This document shows positions 1-8,013 of a stretch of 24,777 nt of DNA, piece after piece. Source of the stretch: JBIKVP01 sp044356745 (lineage in GTDB: Bacteria > Pseudomonadota > Alphaproteobacteria > Rhizobiales > Beijerinckiaceae). The position numbers were made by a program, and so were the translations under genes. The notes below the pieces were generated by a model. That model ran no database searches. It had not been told where the DNA came from and saw nothing but the letters and a program-made list of their open reading frames with translations. The number at the start of each line of letters is the position of its first letter. Positions within the stretch are counted from its first letter, which is position 1. The stretch covers positions 1-24,777 of the forward strand of contig JBIKVP010000025.1 of the NCBI GenBank assembly GCA_044356745.1. Direction: 5' to 3'.

Positions 1-1
1 C

Positions 2-124
2 GTGAAGGCCATCCTTGGCTTCCTGAATACCACTTTTCCGCAAAAAGCACGATTATGGGTTGACCGCCTATCCGATAACTTCAAAATACTTCAGACACCA
101 ACTCTTCAAATGTGAGGGGTATAA
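2..124 (+). mobile_element. 3' end of an IS630-like transposase gene and IS terminus (partial)
   Basis: An open frame enters from the left edge and stops with TGA at 113-115. The readable tail is about 37 residues and contains VDRLSDNFKIL, which resembles the C-terminal 'D.vtDNFrvi' signature of IS630-family transposases. The sequence from 18 to 124 recurs as an exact reverse complement at 24671-24777. The shared part ends in GGGGTATAA, which fits a terminus at a TA dinucleotide, the usual target of this family. The family call rests on a short tail with no DDE motif visible, so it is tentative. That it is a repeated mobile-element end is well supported. Confidence 0.6.
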
Positions 125-304
125 AACATATTGCTTCCGCAATGTTCATCTAGGACACATCTCACCAAGAGTTATCTGAGAGATATTTTTGTGAGGCATC
201 AAAAAGCATGATGATTTAAAGTGAAGTGAGTTGAGCCAACACGATGGATAGTCTTTGAGTATAAATCCACAAACCTCCATGATGATTGAAGAGAGAGATT
301 TGAT

Positions 305-1318
305 ATGACCACACATCCTTTGAAAATCGCTGTGCGCTGGCACACACATCACATGATCAAGGCTCTCGTTGTTTTAATGTTGATGATTTCGAGTTCACTT
401 CCTTTGCTTGCACAAGATGCGGCAGAATTACTTGTTCGCGTTAATCGCCTTGAAAATCAGATGCGCACCTTATCGGGGCAGCTTGAACAGGCGCAATTTG
501 AAAATCGGCGTTTACAAGATCAACTCAAGCGTTTTCAGGAAGATGTCGAATTTCGTTTTCAAGATATGAAGGGTGGAAAGGCAGGAAATGTGCGTCCACA
601 ACCGGCAGCACCTCAACCACAAGCTAATCCCACACCACAAAGGCGCAGTGATGCGTTTGATCCTTCTACAAATATTTCGGGCGGGGACATTGGGAATTTA
701 GCGGCGCAACTCCCATCATCCCCCTTAAATATTACAGGTGACTTCACGGATGAAAGTAGTTTTGATGAGCCGATGGATTTTGGTACGCCTCCGACATCAC
801 GTAACCCTTTAAGCGGACGCGGTGATGGCACGTTGTCCCCTTCAGGTTTGCCCGCGAATGGATCTGCACAAAATTTTTCACAATCACGCGCTACACCGCC
901 AACGCCACAAGTCATGATAGCAGCGCCTGCAACTGATGCGCGCACGCAGTATGAGATAGCTTATGCTTATCTGCTCCAAAAACAATACGATGCCGCAGAA
1001 GAGAGCTTCCGTCAGTTCTTACGTTCTCATCCACGCCACACATTGAGTGCTGATGCAATGTTTTGGCTGGGAGATACATATTCTCAGCGCAATAAGCATC
1101 GAGAAGCCGCCGAGCAATTTCTCAAAGTCACAACGGATTATCCTCAGTCGGCTAAAGCGCCCGATGCCACTTTAAAGCTTGGAATGTCGCTCAATGCACT
1201 TGGTGCGAAAGATCAAGCATGTGCAACGTTCGCCAAAGCAGAGCGCGATTACGCATCGCGCGGTGATACATTTAAACGCCGCGTTGATCAGGAACAAAAA
1301 CGCATTAATTGCGCTTGA
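305..1318 (+). CDS. cpoB: Tol-Pal system-associated periplasmic protein CpoB (YbgF)
   Basis: This is a 337-residue secreted protein. A signal peptide spans about residues 1-37 (basic start, hydrophobic core LVVLMLMISS, cleavage near LLAQ-DA). A coiled coil follows at about 40-88, the part that trimerises in CpoB. Next come a Pro/Gln/Ser-rich linker at about 95-210 and three TPR-like repeats at 213-337 (QYEIAYAYLLQKQYDAAEES, DAMFWLGDTYSQRNKHREAA). This architecture is that of CpoB/YbgF, which in E. coli links Tol-Pal envelope constriction to septal peptidoglycan synthesis by PBP1B. The ATG at 305 follows GAAGAGAGA; an internal ATG at 353 has no ribosome site. The usual upstream neighbours tolQRAB-pal are absent, replaced by the IS end. 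Confidence 0.88.
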   Translation: MTTHPLKIAVRWHTHHMIKALVVLMLMISSSLPLLAQDAAELLVRVNRLENQMRTLSGQLEQAQFENRRLQDQLKRFQEDVEFRFQDMKGGKAGNVRPQPAAPQPQANPTPQRRSDAFDPSTNISGGDIGNLAAQLPSSPLNITGDFTDESSFDEPMDFGTPPTSRNPLSGRGDGTLSPSGLPANGSAQNFSQSRATPPTPQVMIAAPATDARTQYEIAYAYLLQKQYDAAEESFRQFLRSHPRHTLSADAMFWLGDTYSQRNKHREAAEQFLKVTTDYPQSAKAPDATLKLGMSLNALGAKDQACATFAKAERDYASRGDTFKRRVDQEQKRINCA

Positions 1319-1331
1319 TAATAGCATAAGA

Positions 1332-1841
1332 TCATTGGCGTGCACGCTGAAGCGCCGCTGTAAATGCTTGATCAAAATCCGCACGTTCATGTGCAGAGAG
1401 CGATTGAGCGATTGGTAAATTAATACGCCCTGAGATGAGCCTTAAATCAAGAACACCATAATCTTCATCAACTTGACGCACAATTTTTAGCCAACGTGGA
1501 TTAAGTGTCCAATCACGTGATGTGCCATTGGGGGCAACCTTCCGTACATGCAAAACAGCGGGTGATAATGCAACTTCTTCATACGCTTGTGCACGATACA
1601 CACTTACACGAAACGCAATATAAAGCGCGATCACATCAAGCCCCATAAAGCCAAGAACAGGCCATGCGCCAAGGATCAAGAGCGGTATGGATAAAATGGC
1701 AAATGCACTGGTAACACCGCCAACAATCCATAGAATGTGCGTATGAGTTAAACAGCAGTGAGGACGTATCAGCGCTGAAAAGAGTGTGTTTTCAGGATGC
1801 TGAGTAAAATGATTTGAAAAAGAGGAATTGTCAGGCAACAT
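1332..1841 (-). CDS. DUF2244 domain-containing membrane protein
   Basis: A 169-residue protein with two adjacent membrane segments (about 36-57 and 60-80) around the typical DUF2244 core LGAWPVLGFMGLDV followed by AFRVSVYRAQAYEEV. A soluble C-terminal half follows, with W and R residues (RDWTLNPRWLKIV) conserved in the family as I remember it. DUF2244 proteins are widespread in alphaproteobacteria, often annotated as integral membrane proteins, and have no established function. The start has a GAGGGTGAGGG stretch just upstream. The gene converges on cpoB with a 13-base gap and lies about 80 bases downstream of ftsK on the same strand, so it may be read through from ftsK. Confidence 0.85.
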   Translation of the reverse strand: MLPDNSSFSNHFTQHPENTLFSALIRPHCCLTHTHILWIVGGVTSAFAILSIPLLILGAWPVLGFMGLDVIALYIAFRVSVYRAQAYEEVALSPAVLHVRKVAPNGTSRDWTLNPRWLKIVRQVDEDYGVLDLRLISGRINLPIAQSLSAHERADFDQAFTAALQRARQ

Positions 1842-1921
1842 GCCCTCACCCTCACGACAAATGATGTTCCATAATGGTATATACGGTGCATCATCGTGAA
1901 AAGGTCATCTTTTCAAAAAAG

Positions 1922-4543
1922 TTAATTTTCATACATTTCGGCAAGTTCATCGCGTTGATTTTCAACGAGAATCTCGCGCTTTCCAGCATGGTTTGGCGCT
2001 CCCACGATTCCCTCTTTTTCCATACGCTCAATGAGTGAAGCCGCTTTATTATAACCGACTTGCAACCGCCGCTGAACATAGGAGGTGGATGCTTTTTTAT
2101 CACGCAACACAATCGCAACCGCCTGATCGTATAAATCTCCCGAGGGCGAGCCAAAGCTGCCTTGATCAAAAACTGCAGAATCATCTGAGCCACTTCCAGC
2201 GTCGCCCTCTTCTTCAGCAGTAACAGATTCAAGATATTGCGGACGACCTTGTGCTTTAAGGTGTGCGACAACCTTTTCAACTTCTTGATCAGACACAAAC
2301 GGCCCGTGAACGCGGGTAATACGTCCACCACCTGCCATATAAAGCATGTCCCCTTGACCAAGGAGTTGTTCCGCGCCCATCTCACCCAAAATTGTACGGC
2401 TATCAATTTTTGATGTGACTTGAAATGAAATTCGCGTCGGAAAGTTTGCTTTAATCGTGCCTGTAATAACATCAACCGATGGACGCTGCGTTGCGAGCAC
2501 AACGTGAATACCTGCCGCGCGAGCCATTTGTGCTAAGCGCTGAATTGTCCCTTCAATCTCTTTACCCGCAACCATCATCAGATCGGCCATCTCGTCAACA
2601 ATTACAACGATAAAGGGAAGTTGATCGGTATTCATTTCCTCTTGTGTATAAATCGGCTCACCTGTTTCACGATCAAATCCCGTTTGAATATCACGCAAAA
2701 TCACTTCGCCAGAGGCTTTTGCCTCACGCATCCGCTCATTATAACCGTCGATGTTACGCACACCAACTTTGGACATCTTTTTGTAACGTTCTTCCATTTC
2801 GCGAACCGCCCATTTGAGCGCAATCACGGCCTTTTTTGGATCAGTCACAACAGGAGTGAGAAGATGAGGGATACCGTCATAAACTGACAGTTCCAGCATC
2901 TTAGGATCAACCATGATCAAACGGCACTGCTCCGGCGTATGGCGATAAAGCAACGATAAAATCATCGTATTGATCGCGACTGACTTACCCGAACCTGTCG
3001 TTCCAGCGACGAGGAGATGGGGCATTTTCGCCAAATCAGCGATAACAGGCTCACCACCAATGGTTTTACCCAAACACAAACCCAGTTTAGCCTTCGTGCT
3101 TTCAAAATCATGAGAGGCTAACAATTCACGCAAATAAACCGTTTCGCGTTTTGCATTCGGCAATTCAATCCCGATAGCATTGCGTCCCTGAACAACGGCC
3201 ACACGCGCTGATACCGCACTCATGGATCGCGCAATATCATCAGCGAGTGTGATGACCCGTGATGACTTTGTGCCCGGCGCTGGCTCAAGCTCGTAAAGCG
3301 TAACCACAGGGCCAGGACGCACATTGATAATCTCTCCGCGCACACCAAAATCATCAAGTACCCCTTCAAGAAGGGTTGCATTTTGCTCAAGCGCATCATC
3401 AGACACAACGGGAGAGTTTGTACGCTTCGGCTCGCCCAAAAGCGTAAGACTAGGCAACTCATACCCTTCTGAATCAAGGAAGGAGGGCTGTGCATCTTTC
3501 GCAAGACGTTTACCTGTTTTAAGCCCCAGAACAGAAGGTGTGACACGCGGTGCATCCGCCATACCATAAGCCGATTGCCCCTGTAATCTTTGTGCCGGAA
3601 CATCTTCAACTGCGTCATCATAAGGCGATTGAAAGGGTGGAGGCGCCGCCCGCTTTGTGTGTACAGGAAGAGCCGCGCCGACATCCAAAGTTGGTTCACG
3701 ACGCACCCGTGTTTTCGCGCCAAAAGCCATCGCCCGAGCTGGATCAAACGCATCTTCTGCATAAAGACGATCAAACGTTTCAGGCTCTCGTGCGCGTTCT
3801 TTCCAACGTATCATCAAGCGAGAGAGCCAGCCTTTAAGCATCATAAGCCCGTGAACAAAAGCGCCTACCGAAATCAAGGCGATGCCCGGCTCTTCATCCT
3901 CATAACTGTCATCGTGCGCATCGAGCTGAGCTGGTGTGCGGCGTGTAGCAGGGGTGATCATATCCGGCTCGCGAATACCCATACGGCATGAGGCTGTCAG
4001 TGTTAAAAGCGCGATCACAAAAAATGTGAGGCCAACAAAGCTTAAACCAATGCCGCCTGATGCCCCAGTAATAAAACGCATCAGGTTGAGCAAACCATCA
4101 CCAAGCGCACCGCCAAGCCCCGTTGAGAGCGGCCAACGTCCCATAACAGGGAGTGCACTCGCAAGTGCCGCAGCGGATGAAACACCAATCAACCACGTCA
4201 TGAGGCGCGTCTTAACGTAAGGGACGTAAAGTCCGCGTAAAAATGCAATCCCCCACGCGGCCACAGGCACGAGCACAAAAATAGCCGCCAATCCGCAAAT
4301 TTGCATCATGAGATCAGCCACAACAGCACCTGGATAGCCAAGCCAATTACGAATCACTCCCCGTGTGGCATGACTGTAACTGGGATCATCGACTGACCAA
4401 CTCGCAAGCGCGAGTGCGATCATCAAAACCAATGATACAAGTGTTACACCCGCAAAACGACGTCCATAACGCAATACACCGTCCTGAACATGATGGCGCA
4501 CATCATGCAGTGGATGAAGAGGGGCACGGCGAACAGCGGGCAT
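1922..4543 (-). CDS. ftsK: DNA translocase FtsK
   Basis: About 873 residues. FtsK is a hexameric septal ATPase that pumps the chromosome termini apart and activates XerCD dimer resolution. An N-terminal membrane domain lies at about 30-190 (four or five hydrophobic segments). A Pro/Ala-rich linker runs to about 380. The motor domain has Walker A GTTGSGKS (about 514-521) and Walker B IVVIVDEMADL (about 645-655). A winged-helix gamma domain (about 804-863, VQRRLQVGYNKAASLIERME) reads KOPS polarity signals. The length is close to other alphaproteobacterial FtsK, shorter than E. coli FtsK because the linker is short. The ATG at 4543 is taken as the start; an in-frame TTG at 4549 is possible. A CtrA-type promoter lies just upstream. 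Confidence 0.96.
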   Translation of the reverse strand: MPAVRRAPLHPLHDVRHHVQDGVLRYGRRFAGVTLVSLVLMIALALASWSVDDPSYSHATRGVIRNWLGYPGAVVADLMMQICGLAAIFVLVPVAAWGIAFLRGLYVPYVKTRLMTWLIGVSSAAALASALPVMGRWPLSTGLGGALGDGLLNLMRFITGASGGIGLSFVGLTFFVIALLTLTASCRMGIREPDMITPATRRTPAQLDAHDDSYEDEEPGIALISVGAFVHGLMMLKGWLSRLMIRWKERAREPETFDRLYAEDAFDPARAMAFGAKTRVRREPTLDVGAALPVHTKRAAPPPFQSPYDDAVEDVPAQRLQGQSAYGMADAPRVTPSVLGLKTGKRLAKDAQPSFLDSEGYELPSLTLLGEPKRTNSPVVSDDALEQNATLLEGVLDDFGVRGEIINVRPGPVVTLYELEPAPGTKSSRVITLADDIARSMSAVSARVAVVQGRNAIGIELPNAKRETVYLRELLASHDFESTKAKLGLCLGKTIGGEPVIADLAKMPHLLVAGTTGSGKSVAINTMILSLLYRHTPEQCRLIMVDPKMLELSVYDGIPHLLTPVVTDPKKAVIALKWAVREMEERYKKMSKVGVRNIDGYNERMREAKASGEVILRDIQTGFDRETGEPIYTQEEMNTDQLPFIVVIVDEMADLMMVAGKEIEGTIQRLAQMARAAGIHVVLATQRPSVDVITGTIKANFPTRISFQVTSKIDSRTILGEMGAEQLLGQGDMLYMAGGGRITRVHGPFVSDQEVEKVVAHLKAQGRPQYLESVTAEEEGDAGSGSDDSAVFDQGSFGSPSGDLYDQAVAIVLRDKKASTSYVQRRLQVGYNKAASLIERMEKEGIVGAPNHAGKREILVENQRDELAEMYEN

Positions 4544-4574
4544 GGTCAAGACAAGCTTTTTCCTAAAGGCATTG

Positions 4575-4617
4575 ATTATCTGACACTAACGGGCGTCAGT
4601 TAAGACGACTTTAACTG
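4575..4617 (-). promoter_or_regulatory. ftsK promoter with a CtrA-type box
   Basis: On the minus strand a perfect inverted repeat CAGTTAA-N7-TTAACTG (4597-4617) contains TTAA-N7-TTAAC, which matches the CtrA full-site consensus exactly. The promoter-proximal half supplies a -35-like TTAACT (4598-4603). It is followed after 17 bases by GATAAT (4575-4580), a good -10. Overlap of the box with -35 is the arrangement known for CtrA-activated promoters. The predicted transcript would start about 25 bases before the ftsK start codon. The sequence match is direct; regulation by CtrA is inferred. Confidence 0.65.
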
Positions 4618-4718
4618 CAAACTTATTTTAGGAGTATGAGAGATGAGTTATGTAAGGAGCCGATAAAGAGGAGAGACAAGGAGCGTGCATTTTATGCGTG
4701 AGTCACTCTTGACTTATT

Positions 4719-5735
4719 TTATCGTTCCGTCAGTTTGAGTTCAATGCGGCGATTGCGTGCGAATGCCTCATCATTTTGAGCGACATCAAGCGGTTGAAAT
4801 TCACCAAAGCCCGCAGCGACTAAACGTTGCGGCGAAATCCCTCTCGCAATTAAATGCTGCACAACTGCGATGGCACGTGCAGAAGATAAAGCCCAATTGG
4901 ATGGAAACTGAGGGGTTGCAATGGGACGTTGATCCGTATGACCATCGACCCGCAAAACCCATGGAATATCAGGGGGAATCAGCTTTTCAAGTTCACCTAA
5001 AGCACTCGAAAGTTTATCAAGCTCAACAATACCTTGTGGTTGAAGGGATGCTTGAGATGCGGCAAAAAAGACTTCTGAAGAAAAAACAAAGCGATCCCCT
5101 ACAATACGAATATCATTACGCGCACCCAAGACATCGCGCAGACGACCAAAAAAATCAGAGCGAAAACGCGAGAGTTCCTGCACTTTTTGCGCAAGTGCAA
5201 CGTTGAGCCGCGCCCCTAAATCACTAATGCGGTTTTGCGCATCTTTCTCGCGGGCTTCTGACGCCTGAAGTGCTTCCTCAATAGCGGCAAGTTGACGACG
5301 CAATGCAATAATTTGCTGATTAAGAAGATTAACCCGCGCAAGCGCTTCATCGCTCACACGCTGCTGCGAATCAGATCCTGTAAGGGGCGCACTTAAAGGT
5401 GTGTCAAAACCACTCGAACTCGACGGTGAAGCGCTGGAAAGATTTTGTCCAAGTTGATTTTGTCCGAGCGAATTTTGAAAGTTCAAAAGCTCATTTTGTA
5501 GGTTTCTCTTGGTATTTCGCTCTAACGCCAACAAATCCGTCAGCTCACTCACCTGACGATTAAGCTTCTGCAAAGCAGTGTCTTTGCCGGTAATCTCCTG
5601 AGCTAAAAAGTATTGTGCAAGAACGAATACCGTGAGCAAAAATGTCAGAGCGAGAAGCAAAACCGTCAAGGCATCGACAAAGCCGGGCCATACCATCCCT
5701 TGATGGGTATCATGTCCGCGCCGCGCGCGTATCAT
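4719..5735 (-). CDS. OmpA-domain, MotB-like peptidoglycan-binding membrane protein
   Basis: 338 residues. A single N-terminal membrane segment (about 15-45) carries an Asp at residue 21 in GFVDALTVLLLALTF, at the place of the proton-binding Asp of MotB/TolR/ExbD stators. A long coiled coil follows (about 50-190, interrupted by a Ser-rich stretch). The C-terminal OmpA-like domain (about 210-335) has VDGHTDQRP and NRRIELKL, which bind peptidoglycan. The start ATG overlaps the stop of the channel gene (ATGA), and an AAGG site precedes it. The pair is common in alphaproteobacteria, sometimes labelled as flagellar motor proteins, but no flagellar gene is near. I infer a non-flagellar proton-driven envelope machine. 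Confidence 0.85.
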   Translation of the reverse strand: MIRARRGHDTHQGMVWPGFVDALTVLLLALTFLLTVFVLAQYFLAQEITGKDTALQKLNRQVSELTDLLALERNTKRNLQNELLNFQNSLGQNQLGQNLSSASPSSSSGFDTPLSAPLTGSDSQQRVSDEALARVNLLNQQIIALRRQLAAIEEALQASEAREKDAQNRISDLGARLNVALAQKVQELSRFRSDFFGRLRDVLGARNDIRIVGDRFVFSSEVFFAASQASLQPQGIVELDKLSSALGELEKLIPPDIPWVLRVDGHTDQRPIATPQFPSNWALSSARAIAVVQHLIARGISPQRLVAAGFGEFQPLDVAQNDEAFARNRRIELKLTER

Positions 5736-7102
5736 GGACGCACCTTCTGGGATTTAGGAGAACAAGCTTTAAGCGCTTCGTCATGCGCCCGCACTTCAAA
5801 GGCCTGTTCGGTGATCACTGCTTGATGCGCGTTTTGACTTGCTTTTTCATCAACCGATATTGATGATTCTGTCCCGCTCATCAGCGCCTCAAGATGAGAG
5901 AGATGATCATCAGGCAGAAAAAAATCTTGCTCGGAGCCACGGGGCGATGGATCACGCACATCTTGAGGTAAAGCGTGTTCTGGCATCTCACACTTTTGGT
6001 CATTCATGCTCTGTCCACGTGATGCATCATCAGTGATGGATGCACTGAGCAATGTATTAACAAGCGTGCGAACCTCTTGCGTCATCGCTTGCTCTCGCAC
6101 CGCCTGTGCCTCAACCCAATCACGAATGAGCTGCTGTTCATGGCGCATTTGTTGAACCAGCCCCCCCACCGCTTCAGCCAGATGAACAATCGCTCGTGAT
6201 GTGCCTGTTGGCTCTGTTGTTGCAGCTTTTACCTGCGTTTGAAGCGCTTGAAGATTATAAGAAAGCACCTGCTCCAAACGCGTAAAATGATCACGTCCCC
6301 CATCCTGAACAGAGGATACAGCGTTTTCTTCACGCACACGTGGGCTAAGCCAATCTTCAACTTGCGTATAAAAACGTCGTTGTGCCTGCCCTGCCTGAAG
6401 ATCAAGAAACCCTAACACCAAAGACCCAGCCAAACCAAACAACGAAGATGAAAAAGATAGACCCATGCCAGCAAGAGGTGTTGCAAGTCCTGCTTTAAGC
6501 TCATCAAAAAGTGTGCTCGAATCGCCCCCTGAACGCATTGTTCCAATCACTTTTCCAATGGCTCCCACCGTTTCAAGCAAGCCCCAGAATGTACCGAGCA
6601 AACCAAGAAAAATTAGCAGACCCGCCAAATAGCGTGTCATTTCACGGCTTTCATCAAGACGCGTTGCTAAAGAATCAAGCAAGGAGCGCAGCATCGTAGG
6701 GGAAAGAGGTGCTCTACCCTGATCCTCTTTGAGCAGTGCCGCAGTTGGCGCAAGTAAAAATGGCGCTTTAAGACGCAAAGGACGATTAAAATCAGGTGCA
6801 AGCTGCACACCACGCGCCCATCGCACATCCCGCGTTAATCGCAATACATGGATAAAGGCAAGAAGTGTCCCAATCAGAAGCACACCGCCCATCAAACCAT
6901 TGAGGCCAGGGTTCGCCATAAAGGCGTCTAAAATGGGCTTTTGTAAAATGTAAATTAAAAATCCGATGAGCCCTAAAAACACCACCATGCGGATAAGATA
7001 ACGCCAAGGCATGGCAAATGGCGCAGTTGCGCTGAGCGTCTGATCAGATAAATGTGGTGAGGGCGCATGTGTTGAAAACGGTGTCATATTATCCACGCTC
7101 AT
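5732..7102 (-). CDS. MotA/TolQ/ExbB-family proton channel protein
   Basis: About 456 residues. Two membrane segments near the N-terminus (about 36-54 and 70-90) precede the signature pair: LAGLLIFLGLLGTFWGLLET (about 160-180) and TPLAGMGLSFSSSLFGLAGS (about 210-230). These two helices form the channel wall in MotA, TolQ and ExbB. A long cytoplasmic tail of more than 200 residues (heptad-like 265-350, then acidic) is unlike classical TolQ/ExbB. The ATG at 7102 has AGGA seven bases upstream and is preferred over the GTG at 7108. The next gene starts within its stop codon, so the two subunits are translationally coupled. Confidence 0.85.
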   Translation of the reverse strand: MSVDNMTPFSTHAPSPHLSDQTLSATAPFAMPWRYLIRMVVFLGLIGFLIYILQKPILDAFMANPGLNGLMGGVLLIGTLLAFIHVLRLTRDVRWARGVQLAPDFNRPLRLKAPFLLAPTAALLKEDQGRAPLSPTMLRSLLDSLATRLDESREMTRYLAGLLIFLGLLGTFWGLLETVGAIGKVIGTMRSGGDSSTLFDELKAGLATPLAGMGLSFSSSLFGLAGSLVLGFLDLQAGQAQRRFYTQVEDWLSPRVREENAVSSVQDGGRDHFTRLEQVLSYNLQALQTQVKAATTEPTGTSRAIVHLAEAVGGLVQQMRHEQQLIRDWVEAQAVREQAMTQEVRTLVNTLLSASITDDASRGQSMNDQKCEMPEHALPQDVRDPSPRGSEQDFFLPDDHLSHLEALMSGTESSISVDEKASQNAHQAVITEQAFEVRAHDEALKACSPKSQKVRP

Positions 7103-7275
7103 GCGCACATCCTGCCCGACGGTTTGATTCGTGAAATGTTTTTAATCAATAGCGTAGTGTGGCGTGTTGAGAACGATTGTTCAAGCCCCTCTAAAGAAGA
7201 CCTTAAAGGTCATGCGCTCCTCATCTCGCATGAGAACGTCATTGCCCCATATCAAAGGACATTGCGACGAAAGTC

Positions 7276-7284
7276 TGCTATAGT
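7276..7284 (+). promoter_or_regulatory. Extended -10 promoter element upstream of the usp gene
   Basis: TGCTATAGT is an extended -10 (TGn plus TATAGT) located 30 bases upstream of the usp start codon. No convincing -35 hexamer sits 17 bases upstream, which is tolerable for extended -10 promoters. A purine-rich ribosome site (AAAGGGAGAG) follows at 7301-7310. Confidence 0.4.
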
Positions 7285-7314
7285 CGCCTTTCTAACTTAT
7301 AAAGGGAGAGCATC

Positions 7315-7749
7315 ATGTTCCAACGTATTCTTGTCCCCGTCGATCTTGACGAAGAGGCGCTTAGCCAACGGGCACTTAAAGAAGCCGCTGATATGGCCAG
7401 CTTGTCAAAAGGTCATGTTCGATTGGTTTACGTACGCACGCTTGTACCAGCAACACTCATGGATTTTGTACCCGTGGAATTTGAAAATCAGGAGCAGGCC
7501 AACGCTGAGGCAAAAATCATCGAATTTGCAAAAATGGTTGCCTTGCCGGCTGATCAGGTCTCACACGTGGTGCGTTTAGGGTCGATTTATCATGAGGTGC
7601 TTGATGAAGCGAAAAGTTTTAACGCCGATCTGATCGTCATCCCCTCGCATCGCCCCACGATGACAACGTATTTAATTGGATCGAATGCTACGACAATCAC
7701 GCGCCATGCGACATGTTCCGTTTTAGTTTTGCGCCGTGATGAGCAATAA
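7315..7749 (+). CDS. Universal stress protein (UspA family)
   Basis: 144 residues, one Usp domain. The N-terminus FQRILVPVDL gives the first strand with the conserved Asp. The middle has DLIVIPSHRP (about residues 107-116). The end has YLIGSNATTITRHATCSVLVLR. The usual nucleotide-binding motif G-x2-G-x9-G(S/T) is only partly kept: the final GS is there, but the first Gly is replaced by Ser-His-Arg-Pro. A similar HRP variant is, as I recall, common in UspF/UspG-like proteins. ATP binding therefore cannot be assumed. The gene is divergent from the MotA-like operon. Confidence 0.9.
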   Translation: MFQRILVPVDLDEEALSQRALKEAADMASLSKGHVRLVYVRTLVPATLMDFVPVEFENQEQANAEAKIIEFAKMVALPADQVSHVVRLGSIYHEVLDEAKSFNADLIVIPSHRPTMTTYLIGSNATTITRHATCSVLVLRRDEQ

Positions 7750-7805
7750 GAAGTGTTTGCAAAAGTACCTCTTTAAAAACAATAGTGCTGCTTTAAGAAA
7801 ATGGT

Positions 7806-7833
7806 TTGAAAAAATACTTCCCTCTTTTAAAGG
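7806..7833 (+). promoter_or_regulatory. Possible tRNA-Trp promoter
   Basis: TTGAAA (7806-7811), a 16-base spacer and TAAAGG (7828-7833) would place a transcription start about 20 bases before the tRNA. The match is moderate and AT-rich sequence makes chance matches likely. Confidence 0.3.
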
Positions 7834-7860
7834 GAATGTGATAAGCGATCACACACGTGA

Positions 7861-7936
7861 AGGGGTATAGCTCAGCTGGTAGAGCGGCGGTCTCCAAAAC
7901 CGCAGGTCGTAGGTTCGATCCCTACTGCCCCTGCCA
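7861..7936 (+). tRNA. tRNA-Trp (anticodon CCA)
   Basis: This is a complete cloverleaf of 76 bases with an encoded CCA tail. The acceptor stem pairs AGGGGTA with TGCCCCT and leaves discriminator G. The D arm contains AGCTCAGCTGGTAGAGC. The anticodon stem GCGGT/ACCGC encloses loop CTCCAAA with anticodon CCA. The T arm contains AGGTTCGATCCCT. A run of seven T follows directly and may end the transcript. In many alphaproteobacteria tRNA-Trp precedes secE-nusG; here the next gene is pyrD. Confidence 0.97.
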
Positions 7937-8013
7937 TTTTTTTCATAAAAGCAGTTATGAAAATCATATATTGCATATCCTCATCCGATGGATTCTCATA
8001 AAGGCTAAGCCTG

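Noticed and set aside
1891..2502. 203-codon ORF overlapping ftsK in another frame
   Set aside because: It covers the conserved FtsK motor and gamma domains in a wrong frame on the same strand and has no protein-like features.
7124..7579. 151-codon plus-strand ORF overlapping the usp gene
   Set aside because: The Usp frame is clearly the coding one; the other frame lacks a ribosome site and homology.
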